From Marinobacter persicus (GTDB taxonomy: Bacteria; Pseudomonadota; Gammaproteobacteria; Pseudomonadales; Oleiphilaceae), in the NCBI RefSeq assembly GCF_900114155.1, contig NZ_FOSC01000007.1, positions 1 to 64,000 of the forward strand: a stretch of 64,000 nt of DNA. Reading direction: 5' to 3'. The position numbers and the translations under genes were made by a program. Every line of letters starts with the position of its first letter. Within the stretch, counting starts at the first letter, position 1. Below, one piece after another: positions 47,105 through 57,642 of this stretch. The notes under the pieces were generated by a model, which was given only the letters and a program-made list of their open reading frames with translations, searched no databases and was not told where the DNA came from.

Positions 47105-48040
47105 ATGGAAAATCGTACTGACGACTTTTATCCCACCCGACTGGAACGCCCTGTTCCCAGCTTTGAACGCAAAGACCCGGTTGTCCACAGCCAGGGCGAG
47201 GCGCGCACCAACGGCCCGCTGAGTGAAACCGAACTGGCCCGGTATGAACGGGACGGCTTTCTGGTCTTCAACAACTTCCTGGACAAGGAAACCGTACAAC
47301 GATTCCGGGATGACCTGCGTGCCTATGAAGACGATGACAGTATCCTGCGCTCCGAAGGCACCATTACCGAACCAGGCAAACAGGAAATCCGTTCAATTTT
47401 CGGTATTCATGAGCTGTCCGACCGGTTCGACAGGCTGACCCGCGACCGCCGTATCCTGGACATGGTGCGCCAGATTCTCGGAGGTGATGTCTACATTCAC
47501 CAGTCACGCATCAACTACAAGCCCGGTTTCCACGGCAAAGGCTTTAACTGGCATTCAGACTTTGAGACCTGGCACGCCGAGGACGGTATGCCGCGCATGC
47601 GGGCGGTCAGCTTTTCCATTTCCCTGACCGACAACAACCCGTTCAATGGCCCACTGATGCTGGTGCCCGGCACCCACAAAACCTGGTTCCCCTGTGTGGG
47701 ACGCACGCCGGAGGACAACTACCAGTCGTCCCTGAAAAAACAGGAACTGGGCGTACCCAGTGACAAGGATCTGGACCAGATGATCCGGGAAAACGGCATT
47801 CAGACCGCGACCGGGGGCGCCGGTTCGCTGATCATTTTCGACTGCAACGTGATGCACGGCTCCAACGCGAACATGTCGCCCTGGCCGCGCAGCAACCTGT
47901 TTTTCGTCTATAACAGTGTGGAAAACCAGCTGGAGCAGCCGTTCTGCGGCAATCGCCCGCGCCCGGATTTCCTCGGTAACCGCACGAATACCGAAGCTCT
48001 GGTGCCGATTGAATCGCCGGATTTGCGCAAAACCGGTTAA
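47105..48040 (+). CDS. ectD: Ectoine hydroxylase
   Basis: 311 aa from the ATG at 47105, preceded by the strong Shine-Dalgarno AAGGAGG. The frame is open upstream to 46919, but that part has no homology. Fe(II)/2-oxoglutarate dioxygenase with facial triad H150-x-D152 (FNWHSDFETWH) and H251 (CNVMHGSNAN); R262 in SPWPRSNLFF should bind 2-oxoglutarate. The ectoine-hydroxylase signature GFNWHSDFETWHAEDGM is complete. It converts ectoine to 5-hydroxyectoine, an osmolyte and heat protectant. The ectABC synthesis genes are not in this window, so it is an orphan ectD. A terminator follows it. Confidence 0.96.
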   Translation: MENRTDDFYPTRLERPVPSFERKDPVVHSQGEARTNGPLSETELARYERDGFLVFNNFLDKETVQRFRDDLRAYEDDDSILRSEGTITEPGKQEIRSIFGIHELSDRFDRLTRDRRILDMVRQILGGDVYIHQSRINYKPGFHGKGFNWHSDFETWHAEDGMPRMRAVSFSISLTDNNPFNGPLMLVPGTHKTWFPCVGRTPEDNYQSSLKKQELGVPSDKDLDQMIRENGIQTATGGAGSLIIFDCNVMHGSNANMSPWPRSNLFFVYNSVENQLEQPFCGNRPRPDFLGNRTNTEALVPIESPDLRKTG

Positions 48041-48084
48041 CAACGCTGGTTTATCCCGGGCTTCAACAAGCCCACCCCAATAAC

Positions 48085-48120
48085 AAAGGGGAAGCCCGAG
48101 GGCTTCCCCTTTTTCTTTTT
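48085..48120. terminator. Bidirectional intrinsic terminator
   Basis: A 9-bp GC-rich stem, GGGGAAGCC / GGCTTCCCC, with a CGAG loop lies at 48088-48109, flanked by A-run and T-run extensions (AAA before, TTTTTCTTTTT after). It sits between the convergent ectD and tubulin-like genes and can serve both. Confidence 0.85.
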
Positions 48121-48139
48121 CAGGTTATCCACAGGCCGA

Positions 48140-50431
48140 TCAGTCGTCGTCGGACAGGCTCAAGCCGCGATTGGCGCCCTTTTCGCCATTCAGGCTGATC
48201 ATCCGCGTCTTGCTGATGCGGTGGCGGTAGATTTCCCGCAAGTATTTAATGGCTTTCTTGACGTTCGACCGACTCAGACGGATATCGTTGATGGAGACAA
48301 AGTTGTCCTGGTCATGGCACATCTCCCGGTACTTTTTCTCGTACATCGGTTTGATGGCGTACCAGTTCGTATCCAGGATCTTGGCCGGGTTCTCGAACTC
48401 GTTGAGCATGCTATCGATCAGCTCTTCATCCAGCTCCGGTGAGCGGATGAAATCGAGCATGGCCTCATCCAGGCTGTCGTCGTAGCGCACCTGGTCGTTG
48501 GCGAAGCAGCGCTTGATGTAAGCAACGATCAGGGTCAGGAAGTCGTCACTCAGGCACGGGCTTTTCACCACCAGAGTGGTCAGGGACAGGTTGGCCGAGG
48601 CCCCGATCACCAGTGCATAGCGCTTGAGAGTGGTGTTCGGGAAGAGTGCGTTCAGGTGCGTCTTCAGCCGGTTCAGGTCCATGTAGGACAGTTTGTAGTC
48701 CTTGGGCAGAGACACGATGGAGACAATCGATGAACAGTTCTTGAAGAAGTGCAGGTCCTTGAGATGGCTGGCATCGTAACCGGATTCCTTGTACTTCTTC
48801 AGCGCCTCGCGGTAACGGGAGGCCTCGATCGGCAGCAGGCTCACCCCTTCGATGGCCTCGGTCACCTTGTTGAAGTGCGGCAAATCGATGGAGCGGAAGA
48901 ACAGGTCATCGATATCCAGCCGGGAGTCTTCATTGATGCTGCGGAACTCGGTGGCATGGGCATCGGTGGGCACCACCGATTCAGCGTAAGCCACCGCCAC
49001 CGGACCGGCCAGACTCATAAACAGGTCGTTGGCATCCAGGCGGATGGTTTCGCCGATATCCACACCGGCCCGGCGGAAATAGTCCTCGTCGTAATCGGTG
49101 GTGACGGCCTGCGCGGTCAGGATGTTGAAGATCTGCTGGGAGATGTACTGGTTGGCGTACTTCTCCATGGCGTTGACGTCCACATCGCGGATCTGGCTGT
49201 CGTCCTGCTGCTCGGCGTAGCGCATGATGTCATTGGAAATCAGCATCATGGCGTTCCACGGCCGGATGCGGTGCATCATGTCGGCATCGCGGGTTTCGTC
49301 GGCGTCGAAGTTGTAGGAGAAATCCCACTCTTCGGCCAGGTATTTGCACAGCAGACGGCCGGCGTTGATGTGCAGCGCCTCGGACATTTCCACCCGGTTG
49401 TCCTGGATATTGGGCAGGATGCAGATACCGCTGGTGAAGATCGGCTCGAAGACAAACGAATGGTCGTGGTTTTCCAGTTCCCGGTCTTCCAGCTTCGGAT
49501 CAAAGGTCTTGCGCATGTAGGAATACTGCTGCGCCAGGCCAAACTCCGACGCCATGCCCGAACCGGTACCACCACCGGCACTGAAAATGTAGAAATACAA
49601 ACGGGACTGGTTGGCCTTGATGCCACAGGAATCAATCAGGTAGCTGTGGATAAACTTCCAGTCCTCGTTGGAGAAGTGGTCGGTATCCTTGTTCAGGATA
49701 ATCCGAGCCAGATACTGGCCCAGAATCGGCGCGTTACCGGCGCCGCCGGCATGAACCTCAGACAGGTCCATGATTTTCATCTTGTTGTAGTCTTCCAGGA
49801 AGGTGCTTTCGTCGGCCCTGCGGGAGAAGCGAATGCGCCCCTCAATGTCCTTGTCCAGATCCCCAAGCATCACCATCGGTTCTATCAGGAACACCGGCTT
49901 GACGGTGTTGGAGGTGGGCAGGTTCAGGCTCTGGCGGATCCAGCGCATGGGCCCGATTTCCTTTTCCCGGCTGCGGCGCTCCTCGTTGTCCAGTTCCTGC
50001 AGATAATAGGAACGGGCGCTGTGCACCAGCTCCGCCACATCCAGAGCGATATTGGAGCCACAGCGACCCAGGCCGATCAGGCACACCGAGGGGAAAAACT
50101 GCTGTTTACGCTCTTCGCGCTGGCTGTCGGAAAAAACCCGGGGAAACACCGATTCACGCAGGTGGTCCAGGTTGGACAGAATCTGATCCAGATCCCTTTC
50201 GGTGAAATACATATAGGGATCGCTCGACGGAGTGCTGTCTTTGGGTTTGTTGGCTGGTGATTTTGAAGACTTACGGGTGCTGTTGCTGGTGGTTTTCGCT
50301 CGGGAGGGGCTTTTGGTCGCCGCTTTCTTGACTACCCGGGCTTCCGATGCGACGGCTGAGGTGTTGTCAGCCCCCTCGTCCTGGTTTGTCGTTCCGTTGT
50401 ACTGGTTATCCGAGGGGTGCGAGTTACTCAT
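48140..50431 (-). CDS. Tubulin/FtsZ-like GTPase superfamily protein of unknown role
   Basis: 763 aa. The tubulin/FtsZ GTP-binding features are present: a first glycine-rich loop LIGLGRCGSNIALD (about 118-131), HAGGAGN (228-234) and the diagnostic tubulin signature AGGGTGSGM (285-293). Helices with conserved Asn (ALHINAGRLL, PWNAMMLISND) follow as expected for base contacts. It is about twice as long as FtsZ, with a long acidic C-terminal region and a basic, low-complexity N-terminal tail (about 30-70, Lys/Ser/Ala/Pro). Such FtsZ-like families have been predicted to remodel membranes. There is no partner gene: ectD is convergent and the guanidine operon ends 187 bp upstream. Function unknown. 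Confidence 0.75.
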   Translation of the reverse strand: MSNSHPSDNQYNGTTNQDEGADNTSAVASEARVVKKAATKSPSRAKTTSNSTRKSSKSPANKPKDSTPSSDPYMYFTERDLDQILSNLDHLRESVFPRVFSDSQREERKQQFFPSVCLIGLGRCGSNIALDVAELVHSARSYYLQELDNEERRSREKEIGPMRWIRQSLNLPTSNTVKPVFLIEPMVMLGDLDKDIEGRIRFSRRADESTFLEDYNKMKIMDLSEVHAGGAGNAPILGQYLARIILNKDTDHFSNEDWKFIHSYLIDSCGIKANQSRLYFYIFSAGGGTGSGMASEFGLAQQYSYMRKTFDPKLEDRELENHDHSFVFEPIFTSGICILPNIQDNRVEMSEALHINAGRLLCKYLAEEWDFSYNFDADETRDADMMHRIRPWNAMMLISNDIMRYAEQQDDSQIRDVDVNAMEKYANQYISQQIFNILTAQAVTTDYDEDYFRRAGVDIGETIRLDANDLFMSLAGPVAVAYAESVVPTDAHATEFRSINEDSRLDIDDLFFRSIDLPHFNKVTEAIEGVSLLPIEASRYREALKKYKESGYDASHLKDLHFFKNCSSIVSIVSLPKDYKLSYMDLNRLKTHLNALFPNTTLKRYALVIGASANLSLTTLVVKSPCLSDDFLTLIVAYIKRCFANDQVRYDDSLDEAMLDFIRSPELDEELIDSMLNEFENPAKILDTNWYAIKPMYEKKYREMCHDQDNFVSINDIRLSRSNVKKAIKYLREIYRHRISKTRMISLNGEKGANRGLSLSDDD

Positions 50432-50618
50432 GACAGTCAGTCCGAATAGCTTGGGTAAATTTCAAAAATTTAATAGACAAGATACCAACAGCTCACAGAA
50501 TAGCCAGAAAAAATCTGTCTATAAAAGGGGCCTGTTACAATTTTTAACACTCAGAAAGGGAAATCGGGCACAAACAAGGGTGGCACTGGCCAGCCTGTTT
50601 ATGCCCGGGGAGTAAACC

Positions 50619-51404
50619 TTACGCCGCCTGATATCTCGCGGTATTGGTCACGGATTGGTCGATGTCACGCAATAGCCTTTCATCGGTCTGGCCAATGGGT
50701 AGGTCATAAGTAATGGTGGCACCGAAGGCGTTGGGAGCGTGGGGATCGTTCCGAAGCTTGTCGAACACCAGCAGACGGGTGCCCAGGTAAAAGCCCTCGT
50801 GCAAATCGTGGGTCACCATGAAAATGGTGATGCCGATCTCGCGCCAGAGTTGCAACAGCAGCTCGTGCATGTCCTTGCGGATACCGGGGTCCAAGGCGCC
50901 AAAGGGCTCGTCCAGCAGCAACACCCGGGGCCGCATGATCAGGGACTGGGCAATGGCCAGGCGCTGCTGCATGCCGCCGGACAACTCATGGGGCCACTTG
51001 TTGGCGGACGGTCCCAGGCCAACCAACTCCAGCATGTCGTCCACTTTCTTCAGTGCTTCGGAGCGGGCACTGCCAAACAGCTTTCCCAGGACTGGTTTCT
51101 GTTCAAGCTCCAACCCCATCAACACATTCTGGCGCACGGTCAGGTGGGGAAACACCGAATAACGCTGGAACACGATTCCTCGGTTACGGTCCGGCTCGGC
51201 GGGAAAGGTTTCACCCTCCAGCAGCAACTCGCCCCGGCTCTGGCTCTCTTGCCCCAGCAGCATTTTCAGGAAGGTGGATTTGCCGCAGCCAGACGCCCCC
51301 ACAAGGGTGCAGAACTCGCCCTGCTCCACTTCCAGGTTCAGATTTTCCAGCACGACCTGGTCGCCGTACTCCTTCCACAGTTTGTTGACGCTGATAAAAC
51401 TCAT
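50619..51404 (-). CDS. ABC transporter ATP-binding protein (guanidine/urea operon)
   Basis: 261 aa from the ATG at 51404, which overlaps the permease stop codon by 1 nt (TGATG). Walker A GASGCGKST, Q-loop VFQRYSVFPHLTV, signature LSGGMQQRLAIAQ, Walker B VLLLDEPFGALD and H-loop MVTHDLHE are all complete. It is of the taurine/nitrate (SsuB/TauB) type and energises the permease encoded next to it. Last gene of the operon. Confidence 0.93.
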   Translation of the reverse strand: MSFISVNKLWKEYGDQVVLENLNLEVEQGEFCTLVGASGCGKSTFLKMLLGQESQSRGELLLEGETFPAEPDRNRGIVFQRYSVFPHLTVRQNVLMGLELEQKPVLGKLFGSARSEALKKVDDMLELVGLGPSANKWPHELSGGMQQRLAIAQSLIMRPRVLLLDEPFGALDPGIRKDMHELLLQLWREIGITIFMVTHDLHEGFYLGTRLLVFDKLRNDPHAPNAFGATITYDLPIGQTDERLLRDIDQSVTNTARYQAA

Positions 51405-52219
51405 CAGTGACCTCCGACGTTGTACCAGGGAAACAACCTGCGGTTGGCAAGTCGCAGACACTGGTCGATGACAATGGCGAGAACGGTGATCCAGATGACG
51501 TATGGCAGGATCACATCCATGGCGAGGTAACGGCGCACCAGGAAGATCCGGTAACCCAGACCCTCGGTGGAGGCAATGGCCTCGGCGGCGATCAGGAACA
51601 GCCAGGCCGGACCCAGGCTCAGGCGGACCGCATCAATCAATCGCGGCAACACCTGGGGCAATGCCATGCGGGTAACCACCTGCCAGCTGTTGGCGCCCAG
51701 GGTCTGGATCTTGATCAGTTGCTCGCCGGGCAGTTCGCTGACTCGCTGGGCGACGTCACGCATCATGATGGGGGCGGTGCCAATCACGATCAGCATCACC
51801 TTGGACAATTCGCCAAGGCCAAAAACGATGAACAGGATCGGCAGGATGGCTAGTGGCGGCACCATGGACAACGCCGAAACCAGCGGCGCCAGGTTGGCGC
51901 GCACCAGCGGCAAAATCCCATTTGCCAGGCCCACCACCAGGGCCATCAACGCAGCCACCCCCACGCCCATGCCCAGGCGCTCAAGGCTGGCCAGGGTATC
52001 GACCCACATCAGGTAATCACCGCTGCGGCGGTCTTCCTGGAACGCCATCCGGTCCACGGCCGCCGTCATCTGTTCCAGCCCCGGAAGCAGCTTGTCGTTG
52101 GGGTTTTCGGCCAGCCGCTGTTGCGAGGCGGCCCCGTAAATCAGTAACAGAATAATGAAAGGCAGGATGCCCAGCGCGGTGGCGGTCAGCCGGCCAGGCC
52201 TGCGGTTTATCAGTCGCAT
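51404..52219 (-). CDS. ABC transporter permease (guanidine/urea operon)
   Basis: 271 aa with six membrane helices and the EAA-type loop GTAPIMMRDVAQRVSELPGEQLIKIQTLGANSWQVVTRMALPQVLP. It is of the TauC/SsuC type. It follows the binding-protein gene by 33 bp and overlaps the ATPase gene. It probably imports guanidine or a related compound, judging from the riboswitch upstream of the operon. Confidence 0.92.
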   Translation of the reverse strand: MRLINRRPGRLTATALGILPFIILLLIYGAASQQRLAENPNDKLLPGLEQMTAAVDRMAFQEDRRSGDYLMWVDTLASLERLGMGVGVAALMALVVGLANGILPLVRANLAPLVSALSMVPPLAILPILFIVFGLGELSKVMLIVIGTAPIMMRDVAQRVSELPGEQLIKIQTLGANSWQVVTRMALPQVLPRLIDAVRLSLGPAWLFLIAAEAIASTEGLGYRIFLVRRYLAMDVILPYVIWITVLAIVIDQCLRLANRRLFPWYNVGGH

Positions 52220-52252
52220 GTTCGGTCTCCAACGAAACCAGCAGTGGGAGAA

Positions 52253-53320
52253 TCAGATCTCGCCCTCTGCTGCCATCCGCATGTAGGTATCGTTGAAACG
52301 CAACTTCACGTTGCCGGCATCCCCCATGATGGTGCCATCCGGAAATTCGATACCGACAAAGTCCGGGCTCATGGCGCCCTGCCCCAGCAGGCCCTTGTCG
52401 AAGGAGAACTGGCGCACGCCGTCCATAGCCTCGAATGCCTGCTGGCTGTTGATAAAATCCACCGACATCCGGGGCTCCCAGAACATCTTCATGTCCGCCA
52501 GCTGCGCCTCGTACCCGGCCTGGTCCGTGCCGGAAAGCTCACCCATCTGGGCGCGCGCTTCCTGACCCTTCTCGCTGTCCGATTTCAGGATGCTCATGGT
52601 TTCATACCAGGCGCCAACAAGAGCCTTTCCCAGCTTGGGATTGTCTTCCAGGGTTTCGGTGCTGACCAGGGTCAGGTCCTTGATGTGGCCCGGAATCTGG
52701 CTGGAATTAAACAGTTTGGTGGCGCCCGGGTAGGATTCCACTTCGCTCAGCAGCGGATTCCAGGTGGCCACGTGACGCACGTCGTCGGTCTGGAAGGCCG
52801 AAACCAGGTCGGCGTCGGAGATGTTGACCACGTCCAGATCCCGTTCACTCAGACCCACGCTTTCCAGCGCACGGGCCAGCAGGTAGTGGGACACGGACAG
52901 CTCCACCAGGTGCACGGTTTCGCCTTCCAGCTCTTCGATGGAGGTGGCGTCCTTGGACACCAGGCCGTCGTTGCCGTTGGAGTAATCACCCACGATCAGG
53001 GCGGTGGTGTCCAGGCCGGAGGCCGCCGGGATCGACAGGCCGTCCATGCTGGTAGCCACCACGCCGTCAAACTGGCCGGCGGTGTACTGGTTGATGGATT
53101 CGATGTAGTCGTTCACCTGCACGATATCCACGTCGATATCGTACTTGTCCGCCCACTTTTTCATGATGCCGCTGTCCTCGGCGTACTGCCAGGGCACCCA
53201 GCCCGCGTAGATGGTCCAGGCAATGCTGAACGAGTCTTTCTCCTCGGCCATCGCGGCGGGTGACAAAGCGGCCGCCAGTACGCCGGCCACCAGGGGTTTG
53301 CAAAGGTTACGTGTTTTCAT
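52253..53320 (-). CDS. ABC transporter substrate-binding protein (guanidine/urea operon)
   Basis: 355 aa. A signal peptide (VAGVLAAALSPAAMAEE, cleavage about residue 25) is followed by a type II periplasmic binding fold with WTIYAGWVPWQYAEDSGIMKKWADKY and QFDGVVATSMDGL, the pattern of NMT1/TauA-like proteins. This is the binding protein typically found with urea-carboxylase-type clusters. It lies 54 bp after the carboxylase gene. Confidence 0.9.
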   Translation of the reverse strand: MKTRNLCKPLVAGVLAAALSPAAMAEEKDSFSIAWTIYAGWVPWQYAEDSGIMKKWADKYDIDVDIVQVNDYIESINQYTAGQFDGVVATSMDGLSIPAASGLDTTALIVGDYSNGNDGLVSKDATSIEELEGETVHLVELSVSHYLLARALESVGLSERDLDVVNISDADLVSAFQTDDVRHVATWNPLLSEVESYPGATKLFNSSQIPGHIKDLTLVSTETLEDNPKLGKALVGAWYETMSILKSDSEKGQEARAQMGELSGTDQAGYEAQLADMKMFWEPRMSVDFINSQQAFEAMDGVRQFSFDKGLLGQGAMSPDFVGIEFPDGTIMGDAGNVKLRFNDTYMRMAAEGEI

Positions 53321-53374
53321 GGTATCTCTCCTCGGGCGTTTGCCCGTCTGGTCACGACTGAAATCTTTTGTCTG

Positions 53375-56300
53375 TCAGCTTGCGAGTTCTTCAACGATCA
53401 CCACCGGCGCCCCGGGGGCGACGGCCTGGCCGGCTTCCCGCCGCACTTCGATCACCTTGCCCGCCACCGGGCTCAGCAATTCGATTTCCATCTTCATGGA
53501 CTCCACCACCGCCACCGGGCGCTGGGCGTCAATCACGTCGCCGGGCTTCACCAGGCACTCCCAGACATTGCCGGCGACGTGGCTTTCAATGGCGCACTGG
53601 CCGGCTGGCAGGTCAGTAATGTCGTCCTCGCCGGTGTCTTCAATTGGGGCTTCGGAACTGAAGTTGATCTGGCCGGATTCAATCCAGCGCTGCAGTTCCT
53701 CATCGAAGGCCTGCTTGCGGTGATCGGTAAAGCTCTGTATTTCGTCCTGGTTGTCGGCCAGGAACCGCTCGTAATCCTTGAGGTTGAACCGGGTTTCCTC
53801 TACTTCGATGGGGTAATCGCCGTTGGGGAAATCCCGGCGGATCTGCTGCAGTTCCTCGGCGCTCACCTCGTAGAAACGGATCTGATCGAAGAAGCGCAGC
53901 ATCCACGGCTGGCCCGGCTGGAAGTACTCGGTGGTGCGATAACGGTTCCACATCTGCAGGGTGCGCCCGACAAACTGGTAACCGCCCGGCCCTTCCATAC
54001 CGTAGATGCACAGGTAGGCGCCGCCGATACCCACCGAGTTTTCGGCGGTCCAGGTGCGGGCCGGGTTGTACTTGGTGGTCACCAGGCGGTGGCGCGGGTC
54101 CAGGGGGGTGGCCACCGGAGCACCCAGGTAGACATCGCCCAGGCCCATCACCAGATAGCTGGCGTCGAACACCGTCTTCTTGACCTCGTCGATGCTCTCA
54201 AGTCCGTTGATGCGGCGGATGAATTCCAGGTTGCTGGGGCACCAGGGCGCGTCCTTGCGTACCGACTGCATGTACTTGTTGATGGCCTGCTGGCAGGCTT
54301 CGTCGTCCCACGACAGGGGCAGATGCACGATGCGGGCGGGCACATCCCACTCGGGCTGTTTCTCCAGCTCTTTTTCGGCGCGGATAAGCAGCTCCAGCAA
54401 ATCCCGCTGGTCCAGCTTCTGGCTGTCGTAATGCACCTGCAGGGACCGGATGCCTGGGGTCAGTTCCAGGATCGCCGGATGATCCTGCTCCCGCAGCCAG
54501 AGCATGAGCGCGTGGGCCCGGAAGCGCAGGCGGATGTCCAGCTCCATGTCGCCGTATTCCACCAGCACGTAATTGTCCCCGGCGGCCCGGTAGACCACGC
54601 CGGTTTCGTGCTCCCGGCTGCTCAGGGCATCCAGAATCGGGGTCTGGGGCTGGATCGGGCTAATCCGGGCACTGGCACCGGTCAGCGTGGCAATGGATTC
54701 ATCCAGCGCCTGGCGCAACACCACCGCCTGTTCCTGATTGACCGGCACAAAGCGGACTTTATCCCCCGCCTTGAGCTGACCGAGTTTCCACAGGTCGGCG
54801 CTGATCACGGTCACCGGGCACACAAAACCACCCAGGCTGGGGCCGTCCGGGCCCAGAATCACCGGCATGTCGCCGGTAAAATCCACGGTGCCCACGGCGT
54901 AGGCGTTATCGTGAATGTTGGAGGGATGCATGCCCGCCTCACCGCCGTCACTGCGGGCCCACTCGGGTTTGGGACCAATCAGGCGAACGCCGGTGCGGCT
55001 GGAGTTGTAATGGATTTCCCATTCACTGTCGAAGAAGGTCTGGATGTCCTGCTCGGTGAAGTAGTCCGGCGCCCCGTGGGGGCCATAAGTCACGTGCAGA
55101 TCCCAGGTCTTTCCGATGGCTGGTTTCAGATCGTTCGCCACCGAGGTGGCCTTCACCGGCTCAGCCTCGGCCAGCGCCAGCACATCCCCGGCCCGCAAGG
55201 CCCGACCACAATGACCACCGAACTGGCCCAGGGTGAAGGTGCTGCAGGAGGTAAGGTATTCCGGGCAGTCCAGGCCGCCCCGGAACAGGACATAGGCCCG
55301 GGCGCCGTCGGCAGTGGTGGCACCCAGCTTCAGGGTGGCGCCGGCGGGTACATCCACGACCTCCCAGAACTTCACCGGCTGGTCGTCCAGGGTGGCGTCC
55401 AGCTCGGCGCCCGTCAGCACGATCTGGGTCGCCCGGTTGAACGACAGCACCGGCCCTTTCAGGGTGATTTCCAGGCCCGGCGCGCCTTCCGGGTTGCCGA
55501 GCAGGCGATTGCCCAGGCGGAACGAATAGCTGTCAAACGGCCCGGAAGGCGGCACGCCGATTTCCCAGTAACCGATGCGGCCCGGGTAGTCCTGGATGGT
55601 GGTCAGCGTGCCGCCGGTGAGGACATCCACCGTGGCGGGCTGGTAGTCGAATTCGTTGAGGGTGCGGGTAAACAGGCGGCCCTCGACAAAACTCGGGTCG
55701 GCCAGCACCTGCTGCACGTAGGCCAGGTTGGTTTCGATGCCATACAGGCGGCTGTCACCAAGGGCGCCAAGCAAACGGGTGCGGGCAGATTCACGGTCGG
55801 ATTCGTGGACAATCACCTTGGCCAGCATGGGGTCAAACAGCGGTGAAACTTCGGTGCCCGGCTGAATCCAGGTATCGATACGCAGGCCGTCGTCTTCCGG
55901 CCAGTCCACGTTGGTGAGTAGCCCGGCCCCGGGCTGGAAGTCCTTGTTCGGGTCCTCAGCATAGATGCGGGCCTGAATGGCGTGGCCCGACGGGTTCAGG
56001 TGGCGATCCAGTTCAGGCAGGTCCGCCAGGGTACCCATGCCCAGTTCCACCATCCAGCGTACCAGGTCCACGCCGTAGACCTGCTCGGTGACACCGTGCT
56101 CCACCTGCAGCCGGGTGTTCACTTCCAGGAAGTAGAATTCGGCGGTGTCCGGGTCGTAGATGAATTCCACGGTGCCGGCACTGCGATAGGCGATGCTCTC
56201 CCCCAACTTGCGGGCGGTTTCATGCATTCGCGCCCGGACGTCCTCGGTCAGACCCGGCGCCGGTGCTTCCTCGATCACTTTCTGGTTGCGCCGCTGGGCG

Positions 56301-57001
56301 GAGCAGTCCCGCTCACCCAGGGCCAGTACCTGACCGTTGCCATCACCAAACAGCTGGACTTCAATGTGGCGGGCGTGTTCCACGAACTTTTCCAGGAACA
56401 CGCCGTCATTGCTGAAGTTGTTCTGGCTCAGGCGCTGGACCGATTCAAAATTCTTTTCCAGGTCCTCGGCGCCGTAACAGCGGGACATGCCAATGCCGCC
56501 GCCGCCGGCGGTGCTTTTGAGCATCACCGGGTAGCCAATATCGCTGGCCGCTTTCAGTGCGTCGTCCAGGTCGGTCAGCAGCTCCGTGCCCGGCAACAAG
56601 GGCACACCGGCCTCTTGGGCCAGGGCACGGGCGGTGTGCTTGAGCCCAAACTGCTCCATCTGCTCCGGGGTGGGCCCAAGGAACACCACGCCCTCGGCCT
56701 CACAGCGGCGGGCGAAATCCGCGTTCTCGCTAAGAAAGCCGTAACCTGGGTGAATGGCACCGGCGCCGCTCTGGCGCACCACCTCAAACAGTTTGTCCTG
56801 GTCGAGGTAGGTCTGGGCGGCGGTACCCTCCCCCAGTGGCCAGGCTTCGTCGGCCTGACGCACATGCAGGGAATCTGCATCGGCCTCGGCGTACACGACC
56901 ACCGAGCCAACGCTCAGCGCTCGAAGTGTACGAATTACGCGACAGGCAATGGCGCCCCGATTGGCGATCAGTACCTTGTCGACGGGTCGGTTCAACTCCA
57001 T
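53375..57001 (-). CDS. Guanidine carboxylase (commonly annotated urea carboxylase)
   Basis: 1208 aa, the full single-chain form. Biotin carboxylase domain: residues about 1-450 ([19 protein letters not shown], the ATP-grasp loop [14 protein letters not shown], and [15 protein letters not shown]). Carboxyltransferase domains: about 460-1090 ([25 protein letters not shown]; allophanate-hydrolase-like folds). C-terminal biotinyl domain: biotin lysine K1170 in ESMKME. Urea carboxylase and guanidine carboxylase are close homologues; the guanidine-I riboswitch in front of the operon and two DUF1989 deiminase genes argue for guanidine as substrate. It overlaps the upstream DUF1989 gene by 10 bp. The product, carboxyguanidine, would go to the deiminase. 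Substrate choice is inference. Confidence 0.88.
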   Translation of the reverse strand: MELNRPVDKVLIANRGAIACRVIRTLRALSVGSVVVYAEADADSLHVRQADEAWPLGEGTAAQTYLDQDKLFEVVRQSGAGAIHPGYGFLSENADFARRCEAEGVVFLGPTPEQMEQFGLKHTARALAQEAGVPLLPGTELLTDLDDALKAASDIGYPVMLKSTAGGGGIGMSRCYGAEDLEKNFESVQRLSQNNFSNDGVFLEKFVEHARHIEVQLFGDGNGQVLALGERDCSAQRRNQKVIEEAPAPGLTEDVRARMHETARKLGESIAYRSAGTVEFIYDPDTAEFYFLEVNTRLQVEHGVTEQVYGVDLVRWMVELGMGTLADLPELDRHLNPSGHAIQARIYAEDPNKDFQPGAGLLTNVDWPEDDGLRIDTWIQPGTEVSPLFDPMLAKVIVHESDRESARTRLLGALGDSRLYGIETNLAYVQQVLADPSFVEGRLFTRTLNEFDYQPATVDVLTGGTLTTIQDYPGRIGYWEIGVPPSGPFDSYSFRLGNRLLGNPEGAPGLEITLKGPVLSFNRATQIVLTGAELDATLDDQPVKFWEVVDVPAGATLKLGATTADGARAYVLFRGGLDCPEYLTSCSTFTLGQFGGHCGRALRAGDVLALAEAEPVKATSVANDLKPAIGKTWDLHVTYGPHGAPDYFTEQDIQTFFDSEWEIHYNSSRTGVRLIGPKPEWARSDGGEAGMHPSNIHDNAYAVGTVDFTGDMPVILGPDGPSLGGFVCPVTVISADLWKLGQLKAGDKVRFVPVNQEQAVVLRQALDESIATLTGASARISPIQPQTPILDALSSREHETGVVYRAAGDNYVLVEYGDMELDIRLRFRAHALMLWLREQDHPAILELTPGIRSLQVHYDSQKLDQRDLLELLIRAEKELEKQPEWDVPARIVHLPLSWDDEACQQAINKYMQSVRKDAPWCPSNLEFIRRINGLESIDEVKKTVFDASYLVMGLGDVYLGAPVATPLDPRHRLVTTKYNPARTWTAENSVGIGGAYLCIYGMEGPGGYQFVGRTLQMWNRYRTTEYFQPGQPWMLRFFDQIRFYEVSAEELQQIRRDFPNGDYPIEVEETRFNLKDYERFLADNQDEIQSFTDHRKQAFDEELQRWIESGQINFSSEAPIEDTGEDDITDLPAGQCAIESHVAGNVWECLVKPGDVIDAQRPVAVVESMKMEIELLSPVAGKVIEVRREAGQAVAPGAPVVIVEELAS

Positions 57002-57630
57002 ACCAGCACCTCGATCGGCGTGGGGTTCCAGCCATTACAGGGGTTGTTGAGCTGCGGACAGTTGGAAATCATCACCAGCACATCCATCTTCGCTTCCAGT
57101 TCCACGTACTTGCCGGCATCGGAAATGCCATCGGCAAACGTCAGTCCGCCATCGGCGGTCACGGGCACGTTCATGAAGAAGTTGATGTTGTGGGTAATGT
57201 CCCGCTTGGTCATGCCCAGCTCTTCGTGCTCGGTGACCGCCACCAGCCAGCTGTCCCGGCAGGCATGCATGCACTTTTTCTCCAGCGCGTAACGGGTGGT
57301 GTTGCTCTCCGCCGCGCAGGCGCCACCGAGGGTGTCGTGCCGGCCGCAGGTATCGGCGGTGATTTCCAGCATCGGGTTATTTTCCGAGGACATCAGTACA
57401 GAGCCGGCGGTCAGGTAAACATTGCCCTGCTCGCGGATGGTGTCCATCACGCTGTAGCGCTCGGTGGGGTTGTGGGCGTTGTAGAACAGGGTGTCGGCGG
57501 CCTGGTTACCTTCCAGATCGAGAATCCGCACGGTCTCGCCGGCCTTCACCACTTTCAGGAAATACTCACCAGCGGGAACGGTTTCCCGGAAGCTGGCATT
57601 TTCGGGGTTCAATTCGCTTACCTTGATCAT
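56992..57630 (-). CDS. DUF1989 protein, carboxyguanidine deiminase subunit (urea-amidolyase-associated 2)
   Basis: 212 aa. DUF1989 landmarks: [25 protein letters not shown] near the start, then [22 protein letters not shown] with Cys/His residues likely to bind metal, and [10 protein letters not shown]. It pairs with the 241-aa DUF1989 gene 12 bp upstream. The pair was formerly called urea-amidolyase-associated proteins and has been identified as the carboxyguanidine deiminase CgdAB, which releases ammonia to give allophanate. This assignment relies on the riboswitch and gene order. Confidence 0.85.
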   Translation of the reverse strand: MIKVSELNPENASFRETVPAGEYFLKVVKAGETVRILDLEGNQAADTLFYNAHNPTERYSVMDTIREQGNVYLTAGSVLMSSENNPMLEITADTCGRHDTLGGACAAESNTTRYALEKKCMHACRDSWLVAVTEHEELGMTKRDITHNINFFMNVPVTADGGLTFADGISDAGKYVELEAKMDVLVMISNCPQLNNPCNGWNPTPIEVLVWS

Positions 57631-57642
57631 GTCCGGCCTCCC

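Noticed and set aside
53579..55846. 755-codon plus-strand open frame opposite the carboxylase gene, and similar long frames opposite glmS, glmU, atpA, atpD and parB
   Set aside because: They are antisense to clearly conserved proteins and arise from GC-rich codon use; their translations show no domain features.
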